Assembly: GCF_026241165.1 (NCBI RefSeq)
Contig: NZ_JAPFQN010000005.1
Location: 1 to 64,000, forward strand
From: Mangrovivirga halotolerans
GTDB lineage: Bacteria > Bacteroidota > Bacteroidia > Cytophagales > Cyclobacteriaceae
DNA: 64,000 nucleotides
Direction of reading: 5' to 3'
Notes under the pieces: model-generated
Databases searched by the model: none
Seen by the model: only the letters and a program-made list of their open reading frames with translations
What the model was told of the DNA's origin: nothing
Position numbers and translations under genes: made by a program
In this document: one piece after another, positions 41,318 through 52,513 of the stretch
Layout: the number at the start of each line of letters is the position of its first letter
How positions within the stretch are numbered: the first letter of the stretch is position 1

Positions 41318-44300
41318 ATGAATAGATTAACGATTATTGTCCTTGTTTTTTTCACATTCCTGGGAACTTTTCCTTTGGATGCGCAAATATCAGGAGATTC
41401 TGAATCTGTAGTGAGTGGGAAAGTAAGGATAAAATTTAAGGAGTCTGCTTTTGCTAATCAACAAAATATGCGATTAGCCCCATCAAATGAAAATACTGAT
41501 GAGGTAGGAATCCAAAGTGTTGATGATGTTAGCAAAGTGGTTGGAATTACCAGGATAAAACGGGTTTTTCCTTTTTCTCCAAAATTTGAAGCCAAACATA
41601 GAAAGTATAACCTGCATCTATGGTATGAAGTAGAATTTGACAGTTCACAATCACCAGGAGAGGTTATTAAACAGTATGAAAGTCTGGCTGAAATTGATAT
41701 TGTTAAACCGGTTTATAAAAAAACAAGAATTGATGCTGATAAGAAACCGGTGTTTTTTGATTCAGAGTCGTTCAGAAATGATAAATCAACGGCCGTAATG
41801 GCACAACAGAATTTCAATGACCCATTGATATCTGATCAGTGGCATTATGAAAGTGAAGACAGATATGGAGAAGAAAGTTCTGATATTGATTTATTTGAAG
41901 CCTGGGATATTACTACCGGAAGCTCAGATATAGTTGTCGCTATTGTTGATGAGGGAGTTGATTTTAACCACGAAGATCTTAAAGATAATATGTGGGTAAA
42001 TGAAGCAGAGCTTTATGGTGAAGAGGGCGTTGATGACGATCAGAATGGTTATGTTGATGATATATATGGAACCAATTTTGTTGTTTATGGCCCGATTACT
42101 CCTGGTAATCATGGAACCCATGTAGCCGGAACAGTAGGAGCAGTAAGTAATAATGGTTTAGGTGTAGCTGGTGTAGCCGGAGGTGATGGTACAGGCAATG
42201 GTGTTAAACTTATGTCTACGCAGGTATTCGATGCCCGGAATAATGGAGGATTGAATTTTGCTGAAGCAATTGTATATGGCGCTGATAATGGTGCTGTGAT
42301 CTCTCAAAACTCATGGGGTTACAACCGAGACGGTTTTTATGAGCCGGAAGTATTAGAGGCTATCCGTTACTTCATTGCAGAAGCAGGACAATATGAAGGC
42401 AGTCCGATGCAAGGAGGTATATTATTCTTTGCTACTGGTAATAGTGCAATCGAATCAATTAGATATCCAGGTGCTTTTGAAGAAGTTGTTGCCGTATCTG
42501 CAACTGGTCCTACAGGCTTCCCTGCTCCTTATACTAATTATGGCGATTGGGTAGATATCTCTGCGCCTGGTGGGGATATGACAAACTTTGACCAGGAAGG
42601 AGGAGTATTAAGTACGCTGGTGGGTGACCAATATGGTTATCTTGAAGGAACTTCAATGGCTTGTCCTCATGTATCGGGTGTGGCAGCTTTAGTGCTATCC
42701 AAATTTGGAGGAGATGGTTTTACACCTGATGACCTGAGAAGAATCATTGTAAATTCAACAAACCCTTTCAGATTTCAACACAATAATAAATATGGAAAAG
42801 GGATATTAAATGCAGTTAAAGCTTTAGTTGATGATAATCGTATTCCACCAAATCCAATCGCTGATCTAATTGCAAGTGAAATCTTTCATAATGAAATAAG
42901 ACTTGAGTGGACAGTTCCTGATGATGAAGACGGTTTTAGTCCAACAAATTATCATTTATCAATTAGTAATGCCCCGATAACGGCTGCTAATTTTGATAAT
43001 AATGCGGTATTCCTGATCGATAACAACAAAGCGACAGGAGAGAAATTTAATATTTCAATCAGTGGATTTATAAAGCAAACTGATTATTGGTTTGCAGTAA
43101 AATCGGCTGACCAGTTTGAGAATATTTCTGAGATTTCAAATGTACTTAAAGTTACAACGTCAAGTGAGCCACATTTCAAATCTTCTACAGATAGAGTACA
43201 GGTAGCCATTAACGTCAATGAATCTCCTTTAGCTAATGTCCCAATAACATTTTCAAATATTTCAGAAGGGATCATTTACTGGCAAACTTTAATTTCAAAT
43301 GAAACTTACTTCAGGGAACCAGCTTCTTCTTCAGCAGCTTCTTCTGAACTTTATTATAATGAAGGGTTGGCAGAAACAGCCTCAGATATAGGGAATGGAA
43401 TTGAATTTGACCCGGTTAGATATTTGACTGAAGAAGAAGCTTCGGCTAATACCTTCTCAACTCAAAAGCACTGGGAAAATGATGATACAGAATTCGTTGC
43501 AGGTCTGTCATATGAAAACGGTAATCCACCAGCAATATTGGCAGGCTCAGGAAATACTCAGGCAGGATTCATTTTTGCTACCCGATTTGATATCCCTTAT
43601 GATTATTCATTTAATCTGACACATATTGAAGTAGCTCTTTTACCAGAAACGAATGAATATCCGATCCTGGTCGAAATCAAAAAAGGTTCAAGAGATGATG
43701 TCACCAGTGCTGAAACCGTGTATATGCAGGAGTATTATGCTGACACAACAAATGTATTTAAGTATTACAGGATACCACTATACAAACCACAGAAATTCCT
43801 GGATAACGAGTCTTTCTGGGTAGTGTTACACTATCCTAAAGAAATGCTTACTCCGATGGTGATGCAGTTTGAAGGTGGCGAATTTAATGATCGGTTTATC
43901 ATGTCGAGAGATAATGGCAGAACCTATCGGTGGGCACAAGAACTGTTATTCAGGCCGATTACACCAATGCTACGCGTGTTTAGTACCGGTGAAAACGGAT
44001 CATTTGTATTTCTTGATCCGAATGAGGGTGAAATTCCGCAGTTCTCTTCTCAGGATGTAAATATTACCGTTGATGCCAATGCACTAACAAACGGTAATCA
44101 CCTTGCCTCAATCGGAATATTGACGAATGATATCCATAAACCGATAGCTAATATTGAATTAAAGCTTCATGTTCAAGGGCAGGTACCTGAATTAAACAAT
44201 TCTGAAATATTTGAATATGAAGGTTTCAATAATGTTGATAATGATTATAGTCTTTTAATAGAAAACTCCGGGTATGGCGATCTCGACATTTATGGATACT

Positions 44301-47300
44301 CGTATTCATCGACCGGAATCACTACAACACTGTCTGATACAGTAACAGTCGGGGCTTTAGAAGATGTAGATTTTGATTTTACATACAAGCCTTCAACAAC
44401 AGGGTTGATTAATGATAAACTGATTCTTAAAACAAATATAGGAGATGTTCCATTTAGTTTGAGGATCATTAGTCAAAATGAACCTTCTATGGCGCTAAGT
44501 CTGGCGTCTTCAAACATTAATGTTGAGTATGGTTCAAAAGCTGAAATTAGCCTTACTGTAACTAATTCATCAGCTGAACCTGTAGTTCTTGATTATGACC
44601 TGGAGCATTATAGTCTGGTTAAAAAACAAGCCGGGATCTTAGCTAAGAAACTGACATATTCTATAAAAACATCTGAAGATGCGGATGGACCTTCAACAGG
44701 TAAATGGGATGATATATCTGAAATAGGTACTCAGGTGGATAATCAGGAAATATATAATGGAGTTCCGGTAGGGTTTTCATTTCCTTTCTTTGATCAGCAG
44801 CTTGACATTATTAGACCTAATAATTTAGGTCAGATCAATGTTCTGAACTACCGGGCAATGGTTCCATTAAGAATAGATGTTAAACCTTTAGGTATTTCAG
44901 AATTCAGATACTTCTCTTTTGGTGACAGACTGGTATTATCATATGTCTGTGATTTAAAATATAACGGTCCTAGCGGTTATGCTGCTTATGGCGAACAGGT
45001 TGAGTATCAGATCGCTCTGTACAGAGATGGCACAGTAGAATACAGATATAAAGATGTTACTGATTTATTACCAGAGGATAGGTATAGAATCAATATGGTT
45101 GGTATCGAAACAAAAGATACTTTGATCGTAAAGGATTATGATGATCCGGCAATGCTGACCAATGGTTATGTGGTAAGTTTTGTTCCGAATAGAACTGTTT
45201 CGATGATATCAGAAACAAATACATTAAATGGATCTTTGCCGAGTGGAGCTTCTAAAACGGTAACACTTTATGCTGAACCCGAATCATTTGGCTTAAATGC
45301 AGGTACATATAATGAGTATATTCATGTGTATAATAATACTTCTGCAGGTGCTGATTCTATTCCGATTACTATAAACGTAACCGGTTGTGTGGATGTATCG
45401 GTCCAGGATTCCTTGAATTTTAATGACGTGGTTATATTAGGTCAGTCAGATACAAGATTTTTGATAATAGAAAATCAGTGTGCTGAAAAAATCACTTTGA
45501 ATTCAGTGGTTAATAATATTCCTGAATTTTATCCTGTTAATGTTAATTTTCCACTAACTATAAATGGTAATTCAAAAGAATTGGTGCCAGTGGAATTCAC
45601 CCCTGCAGCATCTTCAGAGTATACAGGTAAATTAACTTTTTCATTCGACGACTTGTCAACACATGAGGTTATTGTTACCGGAAATGGTCTCAGTGATGCT
45701 GAATATACATTTGATTTGCAAACCCCTGTTTCAGTAAGCCTTAAAGGAGGGGAGAAAACTACTGTTCCTTTTACCTTAACGAACACAGGTAATGACAAAG
45801 AATTGAATTTTATCTTTAAGAATGGTACTTATTCATCTATTGCAGATCTTGATTCAGGAAGAGCAATTGGTTCAAATGGTGAAGGTTTAATCGGAGAGTA
45901 CGGATATTCTGTTGATATTAGTGATTCAACAAAAATTTTCCATAAATGGCAACCACTGGATCAGGATAAGAATAAGGTGGAACTTAACGATAATGGAAAT
46001 TTAAAAATAGACCTTCCTTTCCAATTTCCATTTTATGGCAAAAAATACAGCTCTATCTGGATATCTAAAAACGGATATATTGCTGTCGAGGATCCTGAAA
46101 ATGAGCCAATTAATGTTGATTTTGGGGCTAGTGAAGATTTTAAAGGTGTAATCGCTCCGTTTTGGACAAAACTACAACTCGATAATGGTAATGGTTTGAA
46201 TTACAGCCTGGAAGATGATCAGCTCATTGTCCAATGGACCAATCTTCAGGCAGAAGGGGGCGGTACAATAAACCCGGGGAAAGTAACTTTTCAAGTTGAG
46301 ATAAATAATGAAGGTGTTATTAAATTTCATTATATGGATATTTCCTCTTGGGGAGGTTTATTACTCTATGGATTAAAAAGCCCCGACGGTACTGAAATAG
46401 TTAGTACAGACCGGAATTATTTGATAGTCAATTGGGCTGATTTCACAAATAACTCAACGATGATAATAAATCCGCCTCAACATGGCGCGATAAATATCCT
46501 TTCTGATAAACAACTTAATCTGACTGTTTCAGCAGAAGACATTTATTATACCGGTGTATATTCAGATACCATTGAACTGCATACAAACAGCGCGGCACAA
46601 TCTCTATTAAAGATTCCGGTTGAAATTAGTGTTTCTGAAGCACCTGTCTTATCCGTTACAGATTCCTTAATCAATAAAGAAGTGATCTTCAAGGAAGGGT
46701 TAGTCTTAACCAATGAGATTTCGTTGTTCAACCAGGGATATGGAGTGGTGTCAATTTCAAATATATCATTTGAGGGTCTGGAATCATTGACTGTTTATAA
46801 TGAGGAAGGAAGCAAAATTGTTAAAAGTTCATCAGGTGATCTGTTAAGTCCTCTCAAAATTAATCCATGGGAGACTGTAGTTATTACAGTTGAGTATCCT
46901 GTATCTCAGCAAATTGATGTTTCGGGCAGCATAGTGTTCTCTGGCAATTTCGGCACAAAACAAACAGTTATTGAATCGGAAATTGTTGATTCACCAATCT
47001 TTAGCTGGAATGCAGAGGATCAGGCATATGAATTAGCCAACATTGAAAAAGAAAAGTATACTTTTAGAATTGAAAATAAGGGGGAAACTAGCCTTATGTT
47101 CAACGTTATTCCAGCTACAGTACCAGAGGCTAGTCCATTACCATCAGAACCATATATTTCTGAAAACACGGGAAATTATGATTTCAATAAAAGAGTAACT
47201 GTCGATTCACTGGCACATGATGTTTTGGAAGATGGTGATGGTGTATTCACCCCTTTTGCAGTTGGTGTAAACCTGGCATTTTCAAATCGCTTCGTGGCAC

Positions 47301-48796
47301 CTGTGGGAGGATTTAATCTAACTCATATTAAGGCATATACATATTTAGCTTCAAGAGATGAACTAATTAAACTAATGGTATACGTCGGTGGAGAAAGCCC
47401 TCAGGATGGACAAAAAGTATACGAACAAGAGTTTGTAATAGATGAAAAAGTAGATGAGGAATGGATAATTTTCCCAATTGAAAAGCCTTTTACTATCCCT
47501 GAAGGACAAACTTTCTATGTGATAATTTCTCATCCAGTTGCTCCTAAGTACATGGGTATTGAATTCACAAAAGATGAAGAACGGCTTAAAAATAGTTTTT
47601 CTGGTGTTTATAGAGGGGAAGATCAGTATTACTGGTATAACGGTTATACACAAAATGAATATTTTGTATGGAAAATACGTGCTTTAACTGCTTCGGGTAA
47701 GAACCAATGGCTTACTCTTGACACAGAAGAGGGGACACTTTCAGGTGGTGAAAGTATTGATGTTACAGCAACCATTGATCCGGAAATAGCAGGTAAAGGA
47801 GCTCATTCTGGTAAAATATTGGTGTCATCAAATGACCTTAATTATCCGGATGATGAAGTGACCATTACATTAAAAGTAAATGGTAAACCTGAATTTGAGT
47901 TTTACCCTAATATGTATGAAGATACACTTGAAGTAGTTGAAACAGAATCAATAGTGTTCAACTATCTCTTTAAGGATCCGGAAAATGAGACAATGTCTAT
48001 TTCGATAGAAGAAGGAACTTCTGATCTTGATTATGAATTAGTTCAAACAGGCCCTAATACTGCCCAGGTTTCAATAGATACAGATTATGAGAGCGGTGGA
48101 TTGCATAAATTCAACATTGAAGTAGTAGATGTGAATGGTAATATAGCTTTTGATACAATTAAATTGAATGTTCTCGAGAAAAACAGGCCACCGGTATTTA
48201 ATACTGAATTTGAGGTAATCACATTAAACCTGGCAGATACAAATCGGGCGTTGACCATTAACCCTGCTAATCTCTTTACAGATCCTGATGGCGATAATCT
48301 TCAACTATTAGCAGGTAATTATAACCCTGATATAGTGGACATGGCATTAGGTAATGAGAAAATAACCATGAGTCCGCTAAAAGTCGGTACAGCACAGGTT
48401 GTGTTTGGAGCTGATGATGGAAAAGAAGGTGGGTTTGTTTTATATCTTGTTTATGTGGTTGTAATAGATGATCCTGACGCTGTTAACGGTGTTCCAGATG
48501 GAAACATACCAGAACAGGAACTAGCTAAAGACGGCGGTATCCCGGCACTATTCTATCCTAATCCGGTTGAAAATCAGGCAGCGAAATTATACTATAAGCT
48601 GGAGCAAGAAAGCAATATCAGCATTGAGATATATGACTATAAAGGTCAGTTAATGCAAAGAAAGGATAAATATAATGTTGGTGTGGGAGATCATATAGAA
48701 CATATCACATTCAACAATATTGCAGCGGGTATATACATCTGTATTTTAAAAACAGATAACATGCCTGAAAGAAGATTTAAAATAATAGTCAGGTGA
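41318..48796 (+). CDS. Giant subtilisin-like (S8) protease with T9SS sorting domain
   Basis: Start at ATG 41318 (MNRLTIIVLVFFT), 2492 residues. After a signal peptide and propeptide-like region the S8 domain shows the triad Asp211 (AIVDEGVDFNHEDL), His265 (NHGTHVAG) and Ser446 (GTSMACPHVSG). A fibronectin-III-like domain follows at about 515-610, then many beta-sandwich repeats of ASPM-SPD2-Hydin and cadherin-like type. The C-terminus (FYPNPVENQ to RRFKIIVR) is a type A T9SS sorting domain, so it is exported across the outer membrane and likely attached to the surface. It is the last gene of the SusCD operon. Confidence 0.93.
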   Translation: MNRLTIIVLVFFTFLGTFPLDAQISGDSESVVSGKVRIKFKESAFANQQNMRLAPSNENTDEVGIQSVDDVSKVVGITRIKRVFPFSPKFEAKHRKYNLHLWYEVEFDSSQSPGEVIKQYESLAEIDIVKPVYKKTRIDADKKPVFFDSESFRNDKSTAVMAQQNFNDPLISDQWHYESEDRYGEESSDIDLFEAWDITTGSSDIVVAIVDEGVDFNHEDLKDNMWVNEAELYGEEGVDDDQNGYVDDIYGTNFVVYGPITPGNHGTHVAGTVGAVSNNGLGVAGVAGGDGTGNGVKLMSTQVFDARNNGGLNFAEAIVYGADNGAVISQNSWGYNRDGFYEPEVLEAIRYFIAEAGQYEGSPMQGGILFFATGNSAIESIRYPGAFEEVVAVSATGPTGFPAPYTNYGDWVDISAPGGDMTNFDQEGGVLSTLVGDQYGYLEGTSMACPHVSGVAALVLSKFGGDGFTPDDLRRIIVNSTNPFRFQHNNKYGKGILNAVKALVDDNRIPPNPIADLIASEIFHNEIRLEWTVPDDEDGFSPTNYHLSISNAPITAANFDNNAVFLIDNNKATGEKFNISISGFIKQTDYWFAVKSADQFENISEISNVLKVTTSSEPHFKSSTDRVQVAINVNESPLANVPITFSNISEGIIYWQTLISNETYFREPASSSAASSELYYNEGLAETASDIGNGIEFDPVRYLTEEEASANTFSTQKHWENDDTEFVAGLSYENGNPPAILAGSGNTQAGFIFATRFDIPYDYSFNLTHIEVALLPETNEYPILVEIKKGSRDDVTSAETVYMQEYYADTTNVFKYYRIPLYKPQKFLDNESFWVVLHYPKEMLTPMVMQFEGGEFNDRFIMSRDNGRTYRWAQELLFRPITPMLRVFSTGENGSFVFLDPNEGEIPQFSSQDVNITVDANALTNGNHLASIGILTNDIHKPIANIELKLHVQGQVPELNNSEIFEYEGFNNVDNDYSLLIENSGYGDLDIYGYSYSSTGITTTLSDTVTVGALEDVDFDFTYKPSTTGLINDKLILKTNIGDVPFSLRIISQNEPSMALSLASSNINVEYGSKAEISLTVTNSSAEPVVLDYDLEHYSLVKKQAGILAKKLTYSIKTSEDADGPSTGKWDDISEIGTQVDNQEIYNGVPVGFSFPFFDQQLDIIRPNNLGQINVLNYRAMVPLRIDVKPLGISEFRYFSFGDRLVLSYVCDLKYNGPSGYAAYGEQVEYQIALYRDGTVEYRYKDVTDLLPEDRYRINMVGIETKDTLIVKDYDDPAMLTNGYVVSFVPNRTVSMISETNTLNGSLPSGASKTVTLYAEPESFGLNAGTYNEYIHVYNNTSAGADSIPITINVTGCVDVSVQDSLNFNDVVILGQSDTRFLIIENQCAEKITLNSVVNNIPEFYPVNVNFPLTINGNSKELVPVEFTPAASSEYTGKLTFSFDDLSTHEVIVTGNGLSDAEYTFDLQTPVSVSLKGGEKTTVPFTLTNTGNDKELNFIFKNGTYSSIADLDSGRAIGSNGEGLIGEYGYSVDISDSTKIFHKWQPLDQDKNKVELNDNGNLKIDLPFQFPFYGKKYSSIWISKNGYIAVEDPENEPINVDFGASEDFKGVIAPFWTKLQLDNGNGLNYSLEDDQLIVQWTNLQAEGGGTINPGKVTFQVEINNEGVIKFHYMDISSWGGLLLYGLKSPDGTEIVSTDRNYLIVNWADFTNNSTMIINPPQHGAINILSDKQLNLTVSAEDIYYTGVYSDTIELHTNSAAQSLLKIPVEISVSEAPVLSVTDSLINKEVIFKEGLVLTNEISLFNQGYGVVSISNISFEGLESLTVYNEEGSKIVKSSSGDLLSPLKINPWETVVITVEYPVSQQIDVSGSIVFSGNFGTKQTVIESEIVDSPIFSWNAEDQAYELANIEKEKYTFRIENKGETSLMFNVIPATVPEASPLPSEPYISENTGNYDFNKRVTVDSLAHDVLEDGDGVFTPFAVGVNLAFSNRFVAPVGGFNLTHIKAYTYLASRDELIKLMVYVGGESPQDGQKVYEQEFVIDEKVDEEWIIFPIEKPFTIPEGQTFYVIISHPVAPKYMGIEFTKDEERLKNSFSGVYRGEDQYYWYNGYTQNEYFVWKIRALTASGKNQWLTLDTEEGTLSGGESIDVTATIDPEIAGKGAHSGKILVSSNDLNYPDDEVTITLKVNGKPEFEFYPNMYEDTLEVVETESIVFNYLFKDPENETMSISIEEGTSDLDYELVQTGPNTAQVSIDTDYESGGLHKFNIEVVDVNGNIAFDTIKLNVLEKNRPPVFNTEFEVITLNLADTNRALTINPANLFTDPDGDNLQLLAGNYNPDIVDMALGNEKITMSPLKVGTAQVVFGADDGKEGGFVLYLVYVVVIDDPDAVNGVPDGNIPEQELAKDGGIPALFYPNPVENQAAKLYYKLEQESNISIEIYDYKGQLMQRKDKYNVGVGDHIEHITFNNIAAGIYICILKTDNMPERRFKIIVR

Positions 48797-48816
48797 AGTG
48801 TCTATTAATTTTCTGA

Positions 48817-48843
48817 AAATACCCGGGATTTTCCCGGGTATTT
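48817..48843 (+). terminator. Terminator of the SusCD-protease operon
   Basis: AAATACCCGGG pairs perfectly with CCCGGGTATTT around ATTTT, close behind the protease stop. Confidence 0.88.
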
Positions 48844-48899
48844 ATTTAGAAAATAATAGGTGATTGAATGCATTCAGTGTTTTTAGTTAAAGTCAATTA

Positions 48900-49268
48900 A
48901 TGATGATCTGGGGATTATTTAAAAATAGCATCAAATATTATAACGAAGAACTTAATTTGTTAAACGGGTTTTTCAAAAATGAATACATGATTATTAATGG
49001 AAAGGCTAAATATTATGATAATTATAATAATGTATCTGGTGAATTAGTTTTGACAAATAAACGGATAATTTTTGTTAATGATAAAGTTGCAGTCCACTCT
49101 TTTTTGCTACCAGAGATCACAAGTGTAAAATGTGGTAAAAATCCATTTAAGATCAAAAACAGGCTGACTCTTAAAGTAAATGAATTGGAATATAAGTATT
49201 CTACTAATTATCCGGATGATTGGGAGAGCCTAATCAAGCATATGATTAGAGTTAAGAATTTGAAGTGA
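48900..49268 (+). CDS. GRAM/PH-like domain protein
   Basis: A 122-residue cytosolic protein. The central part GELVLTNKRIIFVND resembles the core of GRAM and bacterial PH domains, followed by LPEITSVKCGKNPF. Such domains bind membranes or proteins; no partner is evident. It is convergent with the gene at 49303. Confidence 0.7.
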   Translation: MMIWGLFKNSIKYYNEELNLLNGFFKNEYMIINGKAKYYDNYNNVSGELVLTNKRIIFVNDKVAVHSFLLPEITSVKCGKNPFKIKNRLTLKVNELEYKYSTNYPDDWESLIKHMIRVKNLK

Positions 49269-49302
49269 TAGAACTTTAAAAAAAACATTATAACAGTAAT
49301 AG

Positions 49303-50046
49303 CTATTTCATCATCTTTTCTTTCTTGTTTTTACCAAATAGAGGTCTAGTAAAAAACATCATCCCTATTTCAAACCCCGCGCCATAAGAGTTATCAAAAG
49401 CATTCGAATAAGTGAATGCTACTACCCATTTAGTGCCTTCCCAGCGAACACCAGCTCGATAGCTTATTGGTCCATTGACTTTGCCTGCAGTTCCAAAAAT
49501 TTCTGTTACAATTGCAGATTGAGGAATCACACTATATATAGCTAACCTTGAACTATACATAAATCCCCAGGCAGTTTCATTATTCTGCTTGTGATCTAAA
49601 TTAACTGTTGCCCCTGGTAATATATCCCAAAGGATATTGTTATTGGCAAATGCGTATGTTGCCACTGCCGATACCCACCATGTTTGGAAACTATTTGTTA
49701 GCTCGCCCTTATTTATATGCTGAGGATTTAAACCAACACCACCCATTACTGCATATCCTGCTGTTTCTGCTTCATTTTGTGCCAATCTTCGTTTTAAAAA
49801 AATGGAAAAACTAGTGTACGAGTCAGAATTTGTTCTTGGATCGTCGTAATAGTGGACTATTTGGGTGTTTAATTCATATTCCTGAATGATAGCTGCCACA
49901 GCATAAAATTGAGCATAATCCTGACCTGCTGTCCCAACAATTGTCATTATGCCATGAGGCGCCACCCATTGATTGTCTCCTGCAAATTGCTGAGAATCCA
50001 TTGTAACCCAAAAAATGATTAAAAAGGGTAAAGTTATTGCTTTCAA
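49303..50046 (-). CDS. Predicted outer-membrane protein, unknown
   Basis: A 247-residue protein with a weak signal segment (to about residue 18) and a beta-barrel-like run of aromatic alternating strands (WVVAFTYSNAFDNSYGAG...). The end is basic (NKKEKMMK). No named family. It is the last member of the minus-strand cluster, 68 bp after the preceding gene. Confidence 0.65.
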   Translation of the reverse strand: MKAITLPFLIIFWVTMDSQQFAGDNQWVAPHGIMTIVGTAGQDYAQFYAVAAIIQEYELNTQIVHYYDDPRTNSDSYTSFSIFLKRRLAQNEAETAGYAVMGGVGLNPQHINKGELTNSFQTWWVSAVATYAFANNNILWDILPGATVNLDHKQNNETAWGFMYSSRLAIYSVIPQSAIVTEIFGTAGKVNGPISYRAGVRWEGTKWVVAFTYSNAFDNSYGAGFEIGMMFFTRPLFGKNKKEKMMK

Positions 50047-50114
50047 ATGTTAATAAAGTTGTATTCACACTAGATTATAGACAAAGATAATTTACACAAA
50101 CAAGGACTTAATTA

Positions 50115-51017
50115 CTACCATGGTAATGGAATAACCGGAGCTAAAGTGAATCTTACCTGGTGTTGTGGTCCGAAAGAATCAGGAGAGGCAACATAGTACC
50201 AATATTGTAGTCCAAATCTAATTGGAATTTTGCCAGCAATAATAACTTTTTGGGCTCCTGTACCAATCGGAAAAGTGAATTTATTTCCTTCAGTTCCATT
50301 ATGGTTATATGAATAAGTCGGGGAGGCAGTGATCTGCCATCCATTTTTGAGCATAATGGTATAGAAATATTGCCCGGCAGTAATACTGGCACTGGTAGAG
50401 CCGTCTGCAGCAATCCAATAATCGTCGGGTAAAACAGTGCTGGAGGATACATCCGGGTCAGTTGGATCGCCTACTCCCCAGGCATGGCTCAGGATAAATC
50501 CCAAAGCTCCAAAACTGGTTAATTTGGCTATCATTAACTCCGGACCTAATGTGACTTGCTTTGATCTTAATGCATCATTTGAGGCAGTTGGGAAACCACC
50601 AAATACCCCAACAAGTGTAATCCATTTTGAAGGCCAGGTTTTTCCTACTGCTATGTCTGCGCTTATGTTTCCAAACGAAGCTTCTTTTTTAAAGCCATTT
50701 TCATCAATAACGGGTTGCGATAAATAAATTGGTATTAACGGTCTAACATAAAGGTTAAGTCCTTCAGAAAGTGGAATGGGTAATGAAGGTTGGAAATTGA
50801 GAAGAAATCCGTGCTGATTATTTGCTCCATCTATATCACCATTATATTTAATGTAATCAATTGGAAATAACATTTGCCCCAGTGTTGCATTCGGATTAGC
50901 TAATTTTTTTGCTATCTCATCCATACTGGGAGATTCATTATCATCTTGACCAAATGCTGTGAAATTCAGCAATAACAAAATGACCAACATTCTAGAGAAA
51001 TGAATTAATCTTTTCAT
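50115..51017 (-). CDS. Outer-membrane protein of neuromedin-U/transporter type
   Basis: A 300-residue protein with signal peptide (cleaved after AFGQ), a segment MDEIAKKLANPNATLGQM, and a barrel-like remainder with PLIPIYLSQP and FTLAPVIPLPW. Close to the outer-membrane proteins often labelled neuromedin U or transporter in databases; no transport function is shown. Follows the DcaP-like porin in the same direction. Confidence 0.7.
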   Translation of the reverse strand: MKRLIHFSRMLVILLLLNFTAFGQDDNESPSMDEIAKKLANPNATLGQMLFPIDYIKYNGDIDGANNQHGFLLNFQPSLPIPLSEGLNLYVRPLIPIYLSQPVIDENGFKKEASFGNISADIAVGKTWPSKWITLVGVFGGFPTASNDALRSKQVTLGPELMIAKLTSFGALGFILSHAWGVGDPTDPDVSSSTVLPDDYWIAADGSTSASITAGQYFYTIMLKNGWQITASPTYSYNHNGTEGNKFTFPIGTGAQKVIIAGKIPIRFGLQYWYYVASPDSFGPQHQVRFTLAPVIPLPW

Positions 51018-51189
51018 AATGATTTATTTATATGTGATAATTAATGTTTTTGTATGCAGAAGCTTCATTTTCTAATAATAAAAGACTAATTATTACCTCT
51101 TAGCATAATGCTTGTTCAGAAAATCATTTTGTAACAGTCTTTTAAGTTATTGACCCAATCGAACTATTTTTTCTACTTTAAGTAATGGT

Positions 51190-52455
51190 TTAAAACTCAA
51201 ATTTTGCCATAAATTGAATTCTTGAGGCATCTCCAAAGGCATCGTTTGCCGTTCTTTGTGCTCCCCACATATATTCAATACCGGTAGAGAAGTGATCATC
51301 ATATTTTCGAATTAAATTTAAATGACCAATTCCCCCTCTTATTAATGCTAATGGAGCCCTGTCGTCAGGAGCATCCAGCCATCCGTAAGCATAGTTAAAA
51401 TTAGACTCCAGCTTGGGTGTCCATCGGTGCATAAATCCAACCATAGCAGAAAGCCCTTGAATTGACTGAAGAACCCCGTTTTCATTTAATACAGCATTGG
51501 CGTTACTTCCGGCAAAGGCGATAATATTTTCTCCGTAAGCATCACCGAGACTCAAATTGTACGTGAAATAATTATTTTTTCCTATATATTGCCTTCCTGC
51601 GATTACAAAAGATAGTTGAGGAATATGATCATCCGGTCCGGTTTCACCACCATCCCATCGCAATTGTGTAATACTGGCTCCAAGGAATAAGACACCACTA
51701 TTCCAACGTTTGTCCATTCTTAGTGCGAGTAATGGAAATTGAATGTTTGCTTTCCCGGGTAAATTATATGGATTTTCAATTCCTAAAAAAGCCATATATT
51801 CTAATCCTGCGTAAAATTTAATGGTTTTACTTAATTGGCTCTGATACCTTATTTGTACGCTTCTTCCTCCGAATAGCGCATCCCCGGCAGCAAAATCAAT
51901 CATTGTTGCCATCGATTCCAGAAAGGATAGGGTAGTCCAGGTTTGACCAATAATGAAGTCACCAGCAGTAATGTAGGCATGTCTTAATCTAAAACGATTT
52001 CCATCGGTAAAGAAGTCACCTTCCACAAATGCTTGCAGTGGCATTTTATCATTAGAAATTCTTCTCAGGTCAATATTTATCCTTGTTTCCTTTGCGAAAA
52101 AGTAGACATACCCTTCATTCCCATATTCAGGCTGACCTTCAACCGGGATTGTCGACATTAAAAATTGATTCGGATCTCGTGTCCCATCAAAATCATAAAT
52201 GAAGTCAACTTTAAAATATCCCCCGATCTTCATTCGGATATCTGTACCAAACATTGGCCAGGATCCTTTAAAGTCCGGGTAATCCAGTTGCTCTGTTGCA
52301 GTTCTGAGTACTGTTTCTTTTAAGTCTCCTTCAGGAATAACAAATTGATTGGAAACAGTATCTGATGTGGGGGTGTTTTGTGCAAAAATATTAGTTGCAG
52401 CTAAAATAATAGCTATGTACAAAACAGATACAATTTGGCTTTTTCTTAAAATCAT
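51190..52455 (-). CDS. DcaP-like outer-membrane porin
   Basis: A 421-residue protein with signal peptide, then GSWPMFGTDIRMKIGGYFK and the RRISNDKMPLQAFVEGDFF region, characteristic of DcaP-family trimeric porins, ending in FMAKFEF with a terminal aromatic as expected for outer-membrane insertion. DcaP of Acinetobacter passes dicarboxylates and anionic solutes. Its place behind amidohydrolase genes suggests that it admits their substrates or products. Confidence 0.82.
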   Translation of the reverse strand: MILRKSQIVSVLYIAIILAATNIFAQNTPTSDTVSNQFVIPEGDLKETVLRTATEQLDYPDFKGSWPMFGTDIRMKIGGYFKVDFIYDFDGTRDPNQFLMSTIPVEGQPEYGNEGYVYFFAKETRINIDLRRISNDKMPLQAFVEGDFFTDGNRFRLRHAYITAGDFIIGQTWTTLSFLESMATMIDFAAGDALFGGRSVQIRYQSQLSKTIKFYAGLEYMAFLGIENPYNLPGKANIQFPLLALRMDKRWNSGVLFLGASITQLRWDGGETGPDDHIPQLSFVIAGRQYIGKNNYFTYNLSLGDAYGENIIAFAGSNANAVLNENGVLQSIQGLSAMVGFMHRWTPKLESNFNYAYGWLDAPDDRAPLALIRGGIGHLNLIRKYDDHFSTGIEYMWGAQRTANDAFGDASRIQFMAKFEF

Positions 52456-52513
52456 TCGTTAAACATTAAATTATCTTTGATTAATTCATTTTATTATTTC
52501 TATGAATTCCATC

